Below, one piece after another: positions 17,001 to 25,294 of a stretch of DNA of 64,000 nucleotides. The stretch covers positions 62,001 through 126,000 of the forward strand of contig NZ_CP076129.1 in the NCBI RefSeq assembly GCF_018736065.1, read 5' to 3'. The position numbers and the translations under genes are program-made. Positions within the stretch are counted from its first letter, which is position 1. Each line of letters begins with the position of its first letter. The notes under the pieces are model-generated. The model was not told the origin of the DNA. It made no database searches and saw only the letters and a list, made by a program, of their open reading frames with translations. This DNA is from Flammeovirga kamogawensis (GTDB lineage Bacteria; Bacteroidota; Bacteroidia; Cytophagales; Flammeovirgaceae).

Positions 17001-17789
17001 CTGCTTTTCAGATATAACTTTATTGAAAAATACAGAGGAAATAGTTTTGGTGAAGAAGGGATTTTGGTGCATAATGTTTATGAGTTACCATCCAACATAA
17101 GTAATAAATTAGCTCATTAAAATTTATCTGAAGTGCAAATAAAAACATTTACAAATGAATTTTCTGATCCTAATTAAAGTAAATATAAAGATCAATTAGA
17201 TAACTTAGCAGAAGGAGCAGACGCAGCGAACATTCGTTCTAAAGTTGTTAAAGAGTTTAATGAACACTTAGGTCAAACAGCCAATAGTATAGATGAATTA
17301 ACAGTGAGACTTTCTAAAATAGAAAATCATGGTTCAAGAGGAGCAATTTGTGAAGCCTATATAGCCACCAAGAAAAATTTAACGAACACAGGTGTTGCAC
17401 ATCCACAAATAGAGTGTCCATCATTTAGTAAAAAGCGTATTCCCGATGGTATTTTTCATGTAGATGCTCAAGGTAAATTAGTGATCTATGATGTGAAACC
17501 GGGATATGTAAATGGACAAATTGATGTTGAACAGTTAGAGGATTATGCGAAGATGATTGAGATATTATCAACTGAAGGTCTAAATAGGACAAAACTCATC
17601 AATAAATTAAAAGAAAAAGGTATCAATATGGATGGTTTCTCAGGTGAAGTTGAAGTTCAGTATATTGTGATGCCGGGTAAAACGAATCAAGTGAATGATG
17701 CTGTAACAGCTATAGAGAAAAAGGTGAAAAATCAAAAAACAATAGATCCAAATTTTAGAGAAAAGATAATAGTTGAAAAAATGAAATAG
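17001..17789 (+). pseudogene. Polymorphic toxin C-terminus: Hint-domain end plus PD-(D/E)XK nuclease, with two stops
   Basis: The frame begins with the end of a Hint (intein-like) domain, YNFIEKYRGNSFGEEGILVH followed by N. The closing His-Asn is the self-cleavage site that releases toxin tips. Two TAA stops follow (17118 and 17175), then about 200 open codons. These contain IPDGIF and LVIYDVKPGY, which fit the Asp and D-x-K residues of a PD-(D/E)XK restriction-endonuclease-like fold, so the tip was a DNA-cutting toxin. The last 161 codons are intact and could be read from a GTG at 17304. The stop is one base before the immunity start. No full-length toxin gene is upstream: this is a displaced cassette. 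Confidence 0.65.
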
Positions 17790-17790
17790 A

Positions 17791-18489
17791 ATGGCGAATA
17801 TTAAATTGGACATTAAGATAAAATCAAATTTTTCTTTTTTAAAAAAAATTGAGGAGTTTATTTCCCTAATTTCTTGGGATTCTGTTTCTAAAAACATTGA
17901 CCCTTATAGGGAAGATTATATTAAAGATACTTATAAACTAGATTTATATGATTTTTTTACAACAACTGAAGTAAAAAGCAAAATTGTATATTCTTTTGAT
18001 AAAGAAAATACCTTAACTAAAAGCGAAAGTTCTTTAGTTTTTATTCTGAGTAATGAAAATATTTTTAGAATTACCCATTATAGCAATGATGAAGCTTTTT
18101 CTGAAATTAATTTTTCAAATTTTGACACCTTCTTCTTCAATCTCTACAAATCCATACCCAATGGCTTAGGTTATGTAAGTTGGGTGGATGTAGGGAACTA
18201 TTACAAATTTGATTCTAAATATGGGTTAGACAAATTTGAATTTTATGATTCAGTATTTAATGAAAAACCTCTTTTCTATCATTGTGTGACCACAGAAGAA
18301 GTTTATGAAGAAGATCACACCAAAGTTCAACTCCTCAATTGCCCTTTCATTAAAGTAGAAGAATGGGAAGATGGCAGTATAGAAATGTTGCATTATAACA
18401 ATCCGTTAGATATTGAATCCGATGAAAATATAGAGCAGATCAGAAAGGTAAGGAAGTATTTAAGTGAGAATAATTTGTATAGCGAATAA
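17791..18489 (+). CDS. Immunity protein for the PD-(D/E)XK toxin, copy 1
   Basis: A 232-residue acidic, aromatic-rich soluble protein starting one base after the nuclease toxin stop, so very probably its cognate immunity protein. Residues 112-231 are almost identical to the C-terminal 120 residues of the protein at 20551-21228 (GYVSWVDVGNYYKFDSKYGL, TTEEVYEEDH, QIRKVRKYLSENNLYS), while the N-terminal halves share little. This suggests a variable toxin-binding head and a constant tail. No named family recognised. Confidence 0.65.
   Translation: MANIKLDIKIKSNFSFLKKIEEFISLISWDSVSKNIDPYREDYIKDTYKLDLYDFFTTTEVKSKIVYSFDKENTLTKSESSLVFILSNENIFRITHYSNDEAFSEINFSNFDTFFFNLYKSIPNGLGYVSWVDVGNYYKFDSKYGLDKFEFYDSVFNEKPLFYHCVTTEEVYEEDHTKVQLLNCPFIKVEEWEDGSIEMLHYNNPLDIESDENIEQIRKVRKYLSENNLYSE
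18124..18483 (+). repeat. Constant 3' segment of the nuclease-immunity pair, copy 1 (partner 20866-21225)
   Basis: A 360-base direct repeat covering the 3' half of two immunity genes, nearly identical at nucleotide level and in the same frame. Upstream of it the two genes are unrelated by eye. Confidence 0.8.
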
Positions 18490-18493
18490 AAAG

Positions 18494-18585
18494 ACAAGTA
18501 ACCTACAAAAATAGGTTGGCTTGTTGCTTCTTTAAAGTTGTAGCTTACTGCTGTATATTTTTTACTTCTTCAATGCTTAGAAAAA
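18494..18585 (-). pseudogene. Decayed terminator plus Rpn-family tail remnant D
   Basis: After the immunity gene the shared hairpin recurs in mutated form, followed on the minus strand by the last dozen codons of the Rpn tail (a SIEEVKNIQQ-like end). Remnants of the same junction are therefore present a third time. The 20-base motif starting TTGGTGTATTTATTG is found again at 18749-18768. The bases between 18586 and 18811 hold no gene I can support. Confidence 0.55.
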
Positions 18586-18811
18586 TTAAGTAATTCATCA
18601 ACCCGATTACATAAACACCTTTAAGTTGATATTTCTAATCTGTCTCTCTTTCTGCTTGACATGAATGATTTTTTTTATGAAAATGCATAATTAAAAGATG
18701 AATATCAAGGTTTATTTATCACTGATATATTGTGAAATTATTGACTAATTGGTGTATTTATTGTGATATATTCTATTTGACGCTGTTGCTTAACACATAG
18801 AACAGTGATGA

Positions 18812-18998
18812 CAAAGACATACAAAAATTGTCCTTAAAAGAGATGTTAAACAAGGTCTGTTTGATAGGGTATATTATAACTCTCGCAATGGTGGTAGGTA
18901 TATCATTGTAGAAGCCAAAGGGGGAAGTTCTCGTATTGGTACTCGTTTGTATAAACAAAAAAACTACGAACAAGGAACAGATGAGTATCTTTTAAGTC
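18812..18998 (+). pseudogene. Remnant of a restriction-endonuclease-fold toxin
   Basis: A start-less frame reads VLKRDVKQGLFDRVYYNSRN, then GGRYIIVEAKGGSSRIGTRL and YEQGTDEYLL. The Asp in LFDRVYY and the E-x-K in IVEAKGG fit a PD-(D/E)XK nuclease core of the kind seen in Tox-REase domains of polymorphic toxins. The frame continues without sense beyond this point, and the next toxin domain continues in another frame, so this looks like a broken junction between two cassettes. Confidence 0.5.
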
Positions 18999-19349
18999 TT
19001 AGATGTAAAAGCTCAAGAGAAGGGCCGAAATACAGGGCAACAAGGCGGTTCTGTTGGAAAGAAAGATGGAGTGAAAGGCCAAGATGATGGAGGACATTTA
19101 ATTGCAAATGTACTTTATGGTCCTGGAGAGCAAATCAATTATTTACCACAGCGTGCTGATTTGAATAGAGGAAAATGGAAAGCCATGGAAAATGATTGGC
19201 GTAAGTTTTTGGAAGAAGACCCTAATAATAATTTGAAAGTTTGGATTACTCCAATTTATGAAGGTGATTCTCAAAGACCAATAAGGTTTGAAGCTCGACA
19301 TGAGGTTTATGACCTTAATGGTAAGTTTATTGATGAAGATGAGTATTAA
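18996..19349 (+). pseudogene. C-terminal DNA/RNA endonuclease toxin fragment (Endonuclea_2-like)
   Basis: The open frame carries GQDDGGHLIANVLYGPGEQI and then NLNRG-like DLNRGKWKAMENDWRKFL, the signature of non-specific DNA/RNA endonuclease toxin tips; the His of DGGH is the likely catalytic residue. It lacks any start or upstream delivery region; the earliest usable codon is a GTG at 19071. The fragment may retain the whole nuclease core. The stop is 15 bases before the next gene. Confidence 0.6.
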
Positions 19350-19364
19350 TAATTGAAAATTAAA

Positions 19365-19745
19365 ATGAATGAATTTATTGAAACATTAGTTGAATATCTA
19401 AATAATAATTTTGAGTGGGATACATTACATTTAAAAATTTCTATACAACCCAAATCAATAAATTATAAACCTAAATTCTTCCTTGATAATGAGAGAATTC
19501 CATTTAGATTAAAGTCTGAAATGAAAAACTACATTATGGATACAGTTCAAAAAAAACATATTCAATCGACTAAAAATGGTAAAAACAAATGGAACTTTGC
19601 GAACCTTACCTTATACCCCGATGGATCACATGAAATAGAATATATTTGGAACCAAGACCATCAAGATGAAGTTGATGGTTATAATCGTGAGGCAGAGGAA
19701 GAAGATCCAAATTATAAAGCACCAAAATGGCATTGGGAGGAGTAG
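19365..19745 (+). CDS. Candidate immunity protein for the endonuclease toxin
   Basis: A 126-residue soluble, strongly acidic protein ending in a run of Glu, Asp and Trp (REAEEEDPNYKAPKWHWEE). Acidic immunity proteins commonly mask basic nuclease toxins. Size and layout resemble the YezG/DUF600-type immunity proteins that accompany such endonucleases, but I am not sure of the family. It follows the endonuclease fragment by 15 bases. The ATG is preferred to a TTG 12 bases upstream. Confidence 0.55.
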   Translation: MNEFIETLVEYLNNNFEWDTLHLKISIQPKSINYKPKFFLDNERIPFRLKSEMKNYIMDTVQKKHIQSTKNGKNKWNFANLTLYPDGSHEIEYIWNQDHQDEVDGYNREAEEEDPNYKAPKWHWEE

Positions 19746-19790
19746 AATTTTTTAATTTACAATACATAAGCTGCTAATAACAAATTTGAT

Positions 19791-20321
19791 ATGACTAATT
19801 TTTCAGAAACTTACCTCAATATCATCGAACTTATAGTGCCAGAAGGCGGTATGAAAGAAGATTTGAAAAATGATATCAAATCATTTTTTAAAAATCCACA
19901 GATAGCTTTTAATGATTCTAATGAATATATAGGTGTATTATGTTATCGCCCCGAAGTTACTCCTAAAACTTCTAATCTTCATGAATTTTATTTCTTTGAT
20001 ATATTGACGGAATCATTTTTACAGTTAATTAATGGTGAAGTAAACAAAGATGAACTTTGGAGAAAAATGAGTGTTTTATTGATTGTGAATGACCTCAATG
20101 AGTTTAGAAGTAAGCTTGATTATGAGATTTATGAAAATGAAACAAAAAATTATAGTTGGAGTAATACCAATGAGATCATTAATTCTCCCAATTATAAAGT
20201 ATATGGACTAACGGTTGAAAATGACATGGCTGTAGGTATCATCAATTCAAAATATTTTGATAAGTTTCAAGAATTAATAAGCCAAACTGACATAAAGTTA
20301 ACAGTGCTATCTAACATATAA
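19791..20321 (+). CDS. Unknown soluble protein, candidate immunity protein
   Basis: A 176-residue acidic soluble protein (SETYLNIIELIVPEGGMKED, EFYFFDILTESFLQLINGEV) with no membrane segment and no recognised family. It lies 45 bases after the endonuclease immunity gene, in the same orientation, and before another toxin remnant. An orphan immunity gene is the likeliest reading. Confidence 0.5.
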   Translation: MTNFSETYLNIIELIVPEGGMKEDLKNDIKSFFKNPQIAFNDSNEYIGVLCYRPEVTPKTSNLHEFYFFDILTESFLQLINGEVNKDELWRKMSVLLIVNDLNEFRSKLDYEIYENETKNYSWSNTNEIINSPNYKVYGLTVENDMAVGIINSKYFDKFQELISQTDIKLTVLSNI

Positions 20322-20352
20322 TTAATGTTTTCTCATATAGTAGATAGTTCAT

Positions 20353-20550
20353 TTTGATGCATTTGAAAAGAAGGGTATAAATTTAGATAACTTCAGTAAT
20401 CAAGTTGAAGTTCATTATATAGTTATGCCAGGTAAGATAAATAAAGTAGATGAAGCTGTTAATGCAATTAGGAGTAAGAAAGAAACTATTTTTGAAGGTC
20501 CTCAACAATACAAAAGTATTAAAGATTTAATTAAAACAGATAAACTATAA
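20353..20550 (+). pseudogene. Tail of a second PD-(D/E)XK-type toxin
   Basis: A 65-codon frame without a start reads FEKKGINLDNFSNQVEVHYI and VMPGKINKVDEAVNAI. It aligns with the end of the nuclease toxin at 17001-17789 (KEKGINMDGFSGEVEVQYIV, MPGKTNQVNDAV) but has a different last 25 residues. The nuclease core is missing. Its stop directly abuts the start of the paralogous immunity gene. Confidence 0.6.
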
Positions 20551-21228
20551 ATGATGACGATTTTATATAAGTTAAATAATACTGAGAAAATACAGGATTC
20601 GATTTTTGATTCTTTAATAGAAAGTAAATTATTTATAGAACTAATATCTATAAAATTGATAGATTTTAATAATGGAGAAATAATCAATATTTTCCAAGGT
20701 TTAAGAGACTTAAAGAACTTTGTAGGAAATAATAAAATCATAACATATAATGATTCTATTGCAATTAATGTATCAGAATTCATTGATATGAGTATCAGAA
20801 GAACCTGTACACTAGAGATAGCAATTAGCATTGATAAAATTAAACATGAAATATTTATAGATTATGATACTTTCTTCTTCAACATCTACAAATCCTTACC
20901 CAATGGTTTAGGTTATGTAAGTTGGGTGGATGTAGGGAACTATTACAAATTTGATTCTAAATATGGGTTAGACAAATTTGAATTTTATGATTCAGTATTT
21001 AATGAAAAACCTCTTTTCTATCATTGTGTGACCACAGAAGAAGTTTATGAAGAAGATCACACCAAAGAACAACTCCTCAATTGCCCATTCATCAAAGTAG
21101 AAGAGTGGGAAGGTGGCAGTATAGAAATGCTCCATTATAATAACCCTTTGGAAATAGAATCCGAAGAAAATATAGAGCAGATTAGAAAGGTAAGAAAGTA
21201 TTTGAGTGAAAATAATTTGTATAGTTAA
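20551..21228 (+). CDS. Immunity protein for a PD-(D/E)XK toxin, copy 2
   Basis: A 225-residue soluble protein whose ATG follows the toxin-tail stop with no gap. Its first 105 residues are unlike those of copy 1 at 17791-18489, while the last 120 are almost the same. Start, stop and frame are intact. It is probably an immunity protein for a toxin variant that is now lost. Confidence 0.62.
   Translation: MMTILYKLNNTEKIQDSIFDSLIESKLFIELISIKLIDFNNGEIINIFQGLRDLKNFVGNNKIITYNDSIAINVSEFIDMSIRRTCTLEIAISIDKIKHEIFIDYDTFFFNIYKSLPNGLGYVSWVDVGNYYKFDSKYGLDKFEFYDSVFNEKPLFYHCVTTEEVYEEDHTKEQLLNCPFIKVEEWEGGSIEMLHYNNPLEIESEENIEQIRKVRKYLSENNLYS
20866..21225 (+). repeat. Constant 3' segment of the nuclease-immunity pair, copy 2 (partner 18124-18483)
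   Basis: The second copy of the 360-base direct repeat. The similarity begins sharply at the codon for Asp in DTFFFN and ends with the last codons of the gene. Confidence 0.8.
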
Positions 21229-21412
21229 CTAAAAAGTGTCATCAAATTATTAAATCTAAACATTGATTTAGAACCTAAATACCATTTTTAAATGGTGAAG
21301 AAAACAGATAATTAAAATAATTTACAACTGTTATTTTATTATTTGTATCAAAAATGAAACATTGTTACATAAAGTTCGTTAAAAAAGTCACATCTGATTT
21401 ATTTACGACATT

Positions 21413-22798
21413 ATGAAAAAAATAATTTACTTTCTCTCTTTATTATTAATACCTTTTGTAGGGTATTCTCAACAGGCTCATTCATTAGATAGTATTCCTG
21501 AAAATTGGAATACAGAAGCAAATGATAGTACGTTAGCTGTAGTGCAAGATGTAGCCAATTGGTGGAAGATCTTTAACGATCCTATTCTTAACGAATTAGT
21601 CAATAAAGCTGTAGATAATAACTTGAACATTAAAGTTGCAGTACAAAGAATTGAACAAGGAAGGTTAGTATACAAACAAAGTCAGGCTGCTTACTACCCT
21701 TCAATTGCATTAAATGCATCTGCTAATTTTAGTAATAGAGGTACTTCTCCAACAGATAATGCCGAAAATACGATGATATACAATGCGGGTATTTCAATGT
21801 ATTGGGAAATAGATGTATTTGGTAGAGTCCGTAAAGGAGTAAAAACAGCCAATTATAGTTATCAACAAGCACAAGAAGACATGAAATCTGTGATGGTTAG
21901 TATACTTGGCGAGGTATCTTCTTCTTATATTCGTTTAAGAATGTATCAAAATCAGATTATTGTTGCAGAATCTAACATTAAAGCACAATTAAAAGCATTG
22001 GATCTTGCTAGAGATAGATTTCAGTCTGGTTTAACATCTAAATTAGATGTTTTACAAGCAGAAGCGATGTATGCAAGTACAAATGCATCAATTCATACTT
22101 TAAATGCACAAGTAGTTGCAGAGGTAAACTTAATTCAGGTATTTATTGGTGAGTATCCTGAGCGTTTAAAAATAGCATTATTAGATGTAAAAGAATTACC
22201 AGAAGTACCCGTACAATTACAAACTCTTTTACCTGTAGAAATGGTAAGGCAACGACCAGATATTAAATCTGCAGAAAATGGTTTAATGGCAATGGTAGCC
22301 AATGAAGAACAAGCCAATGCAGAGTTATTACCCACTTTAGCCATACAAGGTAATGTAGGTTTTATTTCTAACGATGCTAGCAATTGGATAAATAATGATG
22401 GATTAGCTTATTATGTTGGGCCAAAACTTAGTTGGAACTTATTTAGTGGTTTGTACGAAAAACGAAATAAACAGATTGCAAAAGTAGAAATGCAACAAGC
22501 ACAATTAAACTACCAAAATACGGTATTAAATGCCATGAAGGAGGTAGAAAATAGCTTGTCAAATATAAAAGAATTAAAAGGAGCAATGACTTGGTTAGAT
22601 CAAACAGTATCTGCATCAGATGAGTCGGTAAATCTTTCCATAGATCAATACCAACAAGGAATTATAGATTATCAGCCAGTATTAAACTCCCAACAATCAT
22701 TATTACTTGCTCAAAATGAGCAAGTACAAACTAAAGGAAATTTATTAGGGCAAATTATTGCCTTATACCAATCTCTAGGAGGGAATTGGGTAGAATAA
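21413..22798 (+). CDS. NodT-family outer membrane efflux channel, copy 2
   Basis: A 461-residue TolC-like channel, closely similar to the one at 5284-6675 throughout (GWSQ/GYSQ signal peptide end, NWWKIF, QRIEQGRL, LVKQSQ-type segments, NLLGQIIALYQSLGGNWVE). Unlike copy 1 it has no adaptor or FUSC gene beside it in the same direction, so it may serve as a spare exit channel. It lies directly after the toxin island, with a 184-base AT-rich leader. Confidence 0.88.
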   Translation: MKKIIYFLSLLLIPFVGYSQQAHSLDSIPENWNTEANDSTLAVVQDVANWWKIFNDPILNELVNKAVDNNLNIKVAVQRIEQGRLVYKQSQAAYYPSIALNASANFSNRGTSPTDNAENTMIYNAGISMYWEIDVFGRVRKGVKTANYSYQQAQEDMKSVMVSILGEVSSSYIRLRMYQNQIIVAESNIKAQLKALDLARDRFQSGLTSKLDVLQAEAMYASTNASIHTLNAQVVAEVNLIQVFIGEYPERLKIALLDVKELPEVPVQLQTLLPVEMVRQRPDIKSAENGLMAMVANEEQANAELLPTLAIQGNVGFISNDASNWINNDGLAYYVGPKLSWNLFSGLYEKRNKQIAKVEMQQAQLNYQNTVLNAMKEVENSLSNIKELKGAMTWLDQTVSASDESVNLSIDQYQQGIIDYQPVLNSQQSLLLAQNEQVQTKGNLLGQIIALYQSLGGNWVE

Positions 22799-22827
22799 AA
22801 AATATGTTTTAATATAATGTAAGTGTT

Positions 22828-22862
22828 ACCCTCATTTTGCTTTGCAATTTGAGGGTTTTTTA
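22828..22862 (+). terminator. Terminator between convergent genes
   Basis: ACCCTCA and TGAGGGT close a longer imperfect stem, followed by TTTTTT. It serves the NodT gene and may also serve the convergent membrane gene. Confidence 0.75.
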
Positions 22863-22864
22863 AT

Positions 22865-23881
22865 TTATATATTTTCTTTATTGGTAATTTTATGGTGTAC
22901 TCTAATAGATATTTGATGCCCTACATAGATAAATAAAATCCCAATTAAAAAGACGCCTAATACAGTGCAAAATGCAGTGGGGTTTACTAAAGGAGGAGGG
23001 GTAATGCTATATAATACAGGTCCTACAACCATTATCATCTTAAAGAAAAATTCATGTTTTATATGTTTAAACGACAGGTACATTAAATAACCATATGTTA
23101 AACTTATAAATAGGAAATTGATATAAAAGGGCAAATCTAAATACGGTGAAACTACTTTTAGAAGAAAAACTATAACGGCAGAGAATAGAATGATTTTTAT
23201 TTTTGCATAAACCATAGGCACAGGGTTTTTGTAAAGAGTAGTACTAGCAAATAAAATTGTAAGCATAACACCTGCTCCTTGCAGTGCTCTTGTACCTGCT
23301 AAAATATAGAGAAGAATATAACCAAGGTACGTTATTAAAGCTCTTAAAAATAACTGAAAGTGTGTAGGTTCTTCAATACCATGAGGAAGTTGGTTAGTAA
23401 AAGCAAACTTTTTATTTAGTTTTAAAAATATACCTAAAGGAATAAGTATTAGTGCACAACTTAACAAGGTCTCAAAAATCCTATCTTCTATAATAGGTAA
23501 TACACTTTGGCTATCAGCACTATGAAAATTACCAATTCCAAAAATTCCAATAGTTACATTAATAATAAAAAAGAAATAAAAATACTTTTTATACTTAATA
23601 GATAAATGACTTATTAGCATTATTAAGCAAACTAAACAAAAGTAATAAAGGTATCTGTTGGTCACTCCTGATAGTGCAAACAATAAAAATGCACCAAAAA
23701 AAGTAGCAGAAACTCTATAAATACTCTTATGAAAAAAGTTTTTTCTTGTGGGAGAAAAGATAAGTGGTAGAGTAAGTAATCCCCATTCTGGGTGAGGAAG
23801 TTTATAAAAATGTTGCAATAATAATAAAGCAAATACAATACAACCGTAAAGAGCACTTAATAATTTTAATTCTTTAGTCAT
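22865..23881 (-). CDS. Half-size FUSC-like integral membrane protein
   Basis: A 338-residue protein that is almost entirely transmembrane helices (about ten), with short basic loops. Two similar halves (about 10-160 and 175-325) recall the membrane part of FUSC/aromatic acid exporters without the large soluble domains of the 685-residue protein at 6823-8880. It is convergent with NodT channel copy 2, which suggests the two may belong to one export system even though they are not co-transcribed. Family call is moderate. Confidence 0.6.
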   Translation of the reverse strand: MTKELKLLSALYGCIVFALLLLQHFYKLPHPEWGLLTLPLIFSPTRKNFFHKSIYRVSATFFGAFLLFALSGVTNRYLYYFCLVCLIMLISHLSIKYKKYFYFFFIINVTIGIFGIGNFHSADSQSVLPIIEDRIFETLLSCALILIPLGIFLKLNKKFAFTNQLPHGIEEPTHFQLFLRALITYLGYILLYILAGTRALQGAGVMLTILFASTTLYKNPVPMVYAKIKIILFSAVIVFLLKVVSPYLDLPFYINFLFISLTYGYLMYLSFKHIKHEFFFKMIMVVGPVLYSITPPPLVNPTAFCTVLGVFLIGILFIYVGHQISIRVHHKITNKENI

Positions 23882-23993
23882 GATATAGAAATTAATTGGA
23901 TAACAATTACTTTCAAAAGTAAAAGAAAGAATTAAGGCTTAATGGTAAAAAAATATTGGATGATGGTAAGTTAAACTCATTATTATGCAATTT

Positions 23994-24024
23994 AGAGGGT
24001 AACTTTATATTAAAGTTACCCTCT
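23994..24024 (-). terminator. Perfect 14-bp hairpin, terminator of the small-gene pair
   Basis: AGAGGGTAACTTTA and TAAAGTTACCCTCT are perfect inverted arms with only a 3-base loop. It lies just past the 54-residue gene on the minus strand. Confidence 0.65.
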
Positions 24025-24029
24025 TAGTT

Positions 24030-24194
24030 CTACAGACTTCTTGCTTCTAATACATCACTTAATGCTAAAGCAATAGCATGGTTGTGGTGAGATACAGCAA
24101 TAGAGTTCTGTGCTTTTAATGCCTTTAAATCACTGTTATTTAATGCAGAAAAATGATCTAAAAATTGAATGTAAATATCTTGTGATAAACTCAT
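24030..24194 (-). CDS. Small hypothetical protein (54 residues)
   Basis: A complete short frame MSLSQDIYIQFLDHFSALNN ending in ALSDVLEARSL. It is helical and His-rich in the middle (VSHHNHAIALAL). It follows the 24237-24497 gene by 42 bases in the same direction and is closed by a strong hairpin, which supports it as a real gene. Function unknown. Confidence 0.5.
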   Translation of the reverse strand: MSLSQDIYIQFLDHFSALNNSDLKALKAQNSIAVSHHNHAIALALSDVLEARSL

Positions 24195-24236
24195 GTCTTC
24201 TTCTTTTTTAATTTGAAATAAATTCTAAATAGTAAC

Positions 24237-24497
24237 TTAAAGTGCAAACAATTGGTTGTTTACAAATTTTACTTTCTTAAGAATAGACATGCGTCCACCT
24301 TTGATAATTAAATCAGTTCCTTTGATCTTTCTTTCCGAAATTTCATCATTTAAAGCTGCTAGATAAATACCTCTAGAGCCAGTCCATCCAGTATTACCTA
24401 CTTCGCGGTTAAATTTAGAAATTAGTTCATCTGTTGTAAGCGATGAAAAATAAGCTTTTTTCTCTTGATAAAAATCTTCTACAAATGTCATTGTCAT
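24237..24497 (-). CDS. Small hypothetical protein (86 residues)
   Basis: A soluble protein, MTMTFVEDFYQEKKAYFSSL, with a basic C-terminal half (RGIYLAALNDEISERKIKGT). An open stretch upstream has a hydrophobic section, but the natural start is this ATG or the one two codons later. It is probably co-transcribed with the 54-residue gene downstream. No family recognised. Confidence 0.5.
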   Translation of the reverse strand: MTMTFVEDFYQEKKAYFSSLTTDELISKFNREVGNTGWTGSRGIYLAALNDEISERKIKGTDLIIKGGRMSILKKVKFVNNQLFAL

Positions 24498-24763
24498 ACA
24501 GATTATAAGTGAATAATCGATTAAAATGACATCAAGAAATTTAAGGAAAATGGTTGGGAAGGCATTTTGTCCATCCGAGGACCACATCCATTTTGCCACC
24601 GTGACCTAAAGCTCGGTTGGCATCCATTTAAGGATTCTTGATGTTGCTACAAAGCTAGAAAGAATATTTTAGAAACTCAAAATTATTTTACAATATCAAA
24701 TAACAGTTAATAGACTCTTAAATATGAATCATATATCATATATTCACGTAGAACATAAAGAAA

Positions 24764-25171
24764 ATGAATAAAATATATACATCATTTTACCAAATATGCG
24801 TAGGCATTATCGTCACATTTATATGTGTCGCATCTACTCAACAAAAAGAGGAGTTGGTAAATTCTTGTTGTATTAAAAAATCAGACAAAGTTGCCTTTTC
24901 ACATTCATTTAAAGGTATTTCAAATCAAGCAGAAAAAAAATCAGGAGAACAGTGTTGTTTACCAATTTCTTTACCATTAACAACATCATTCACTTTAAAT
25001 TATAGTACATACAACACAAATGTATTAAGTAATACTTTATATTTTAGATGTGTTTTTTTTCGTGAATATTTTCTTGAAAGTTATTCAAAATCAATTGTAA
25101 AGCACCAAGAAAAAACTTCGAGGTTAAAAAATAATTTTCTTTTAATTTGGCTTTGTCGGTTAATAATTTAG
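24764..25171 (+). CDS. Small exported protein of unknown function
   Basis: A 135-residue protein with an N-terminal signal-like segment (about 8-25, ICVGIIVTFICVAS), two Cys-Cys pairs (NSCCIKK and EQCCLPI) about 40 residues apart, and a hydrophobic C-terminal end after a basic patch. The paired cysteines could bind a metal ion or form disulphides. It is upstream of the MATE exporter, 123 bases away and in the same direction. Unknown family. Confidence 0.45.
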   Translation: MNKIYTSFYQICVGIIVTFICVASTQQKEELVNSCCIKKSDKVAFSHSFKGISNQAEKKSGEQCCLPISLPLTTSFTLNYSTYNTNVLSNTLYFRCVFFREYFLESYSKSIVKHQEKTSRLKNNFLLIWLCRLII

Positions 25172-25294
25172 CTAATTCTACTATTCTTTATCTATCTAAT
25201 TAATTTTAGATATACAATTTTGACAACAGAGTAATTACACTTATTTTAATAGAGTGTAAATATTGTTTTCATAAAGAACACAATTAAATAATTC

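Noticed and set aside
18773-18973. Minus-strand frame of 66 residues
   Set aside because: It is antisense to the PD-(D/E)XK remnant, which shows recognisable nuclease motifs on the plus strand.
24498-24599. Upstream extension of the 86-residue gene
   Set aside because: The extension gives a hydrophobic stretch that is out of place in a small soluble protein, and two ATGs are available right after it.
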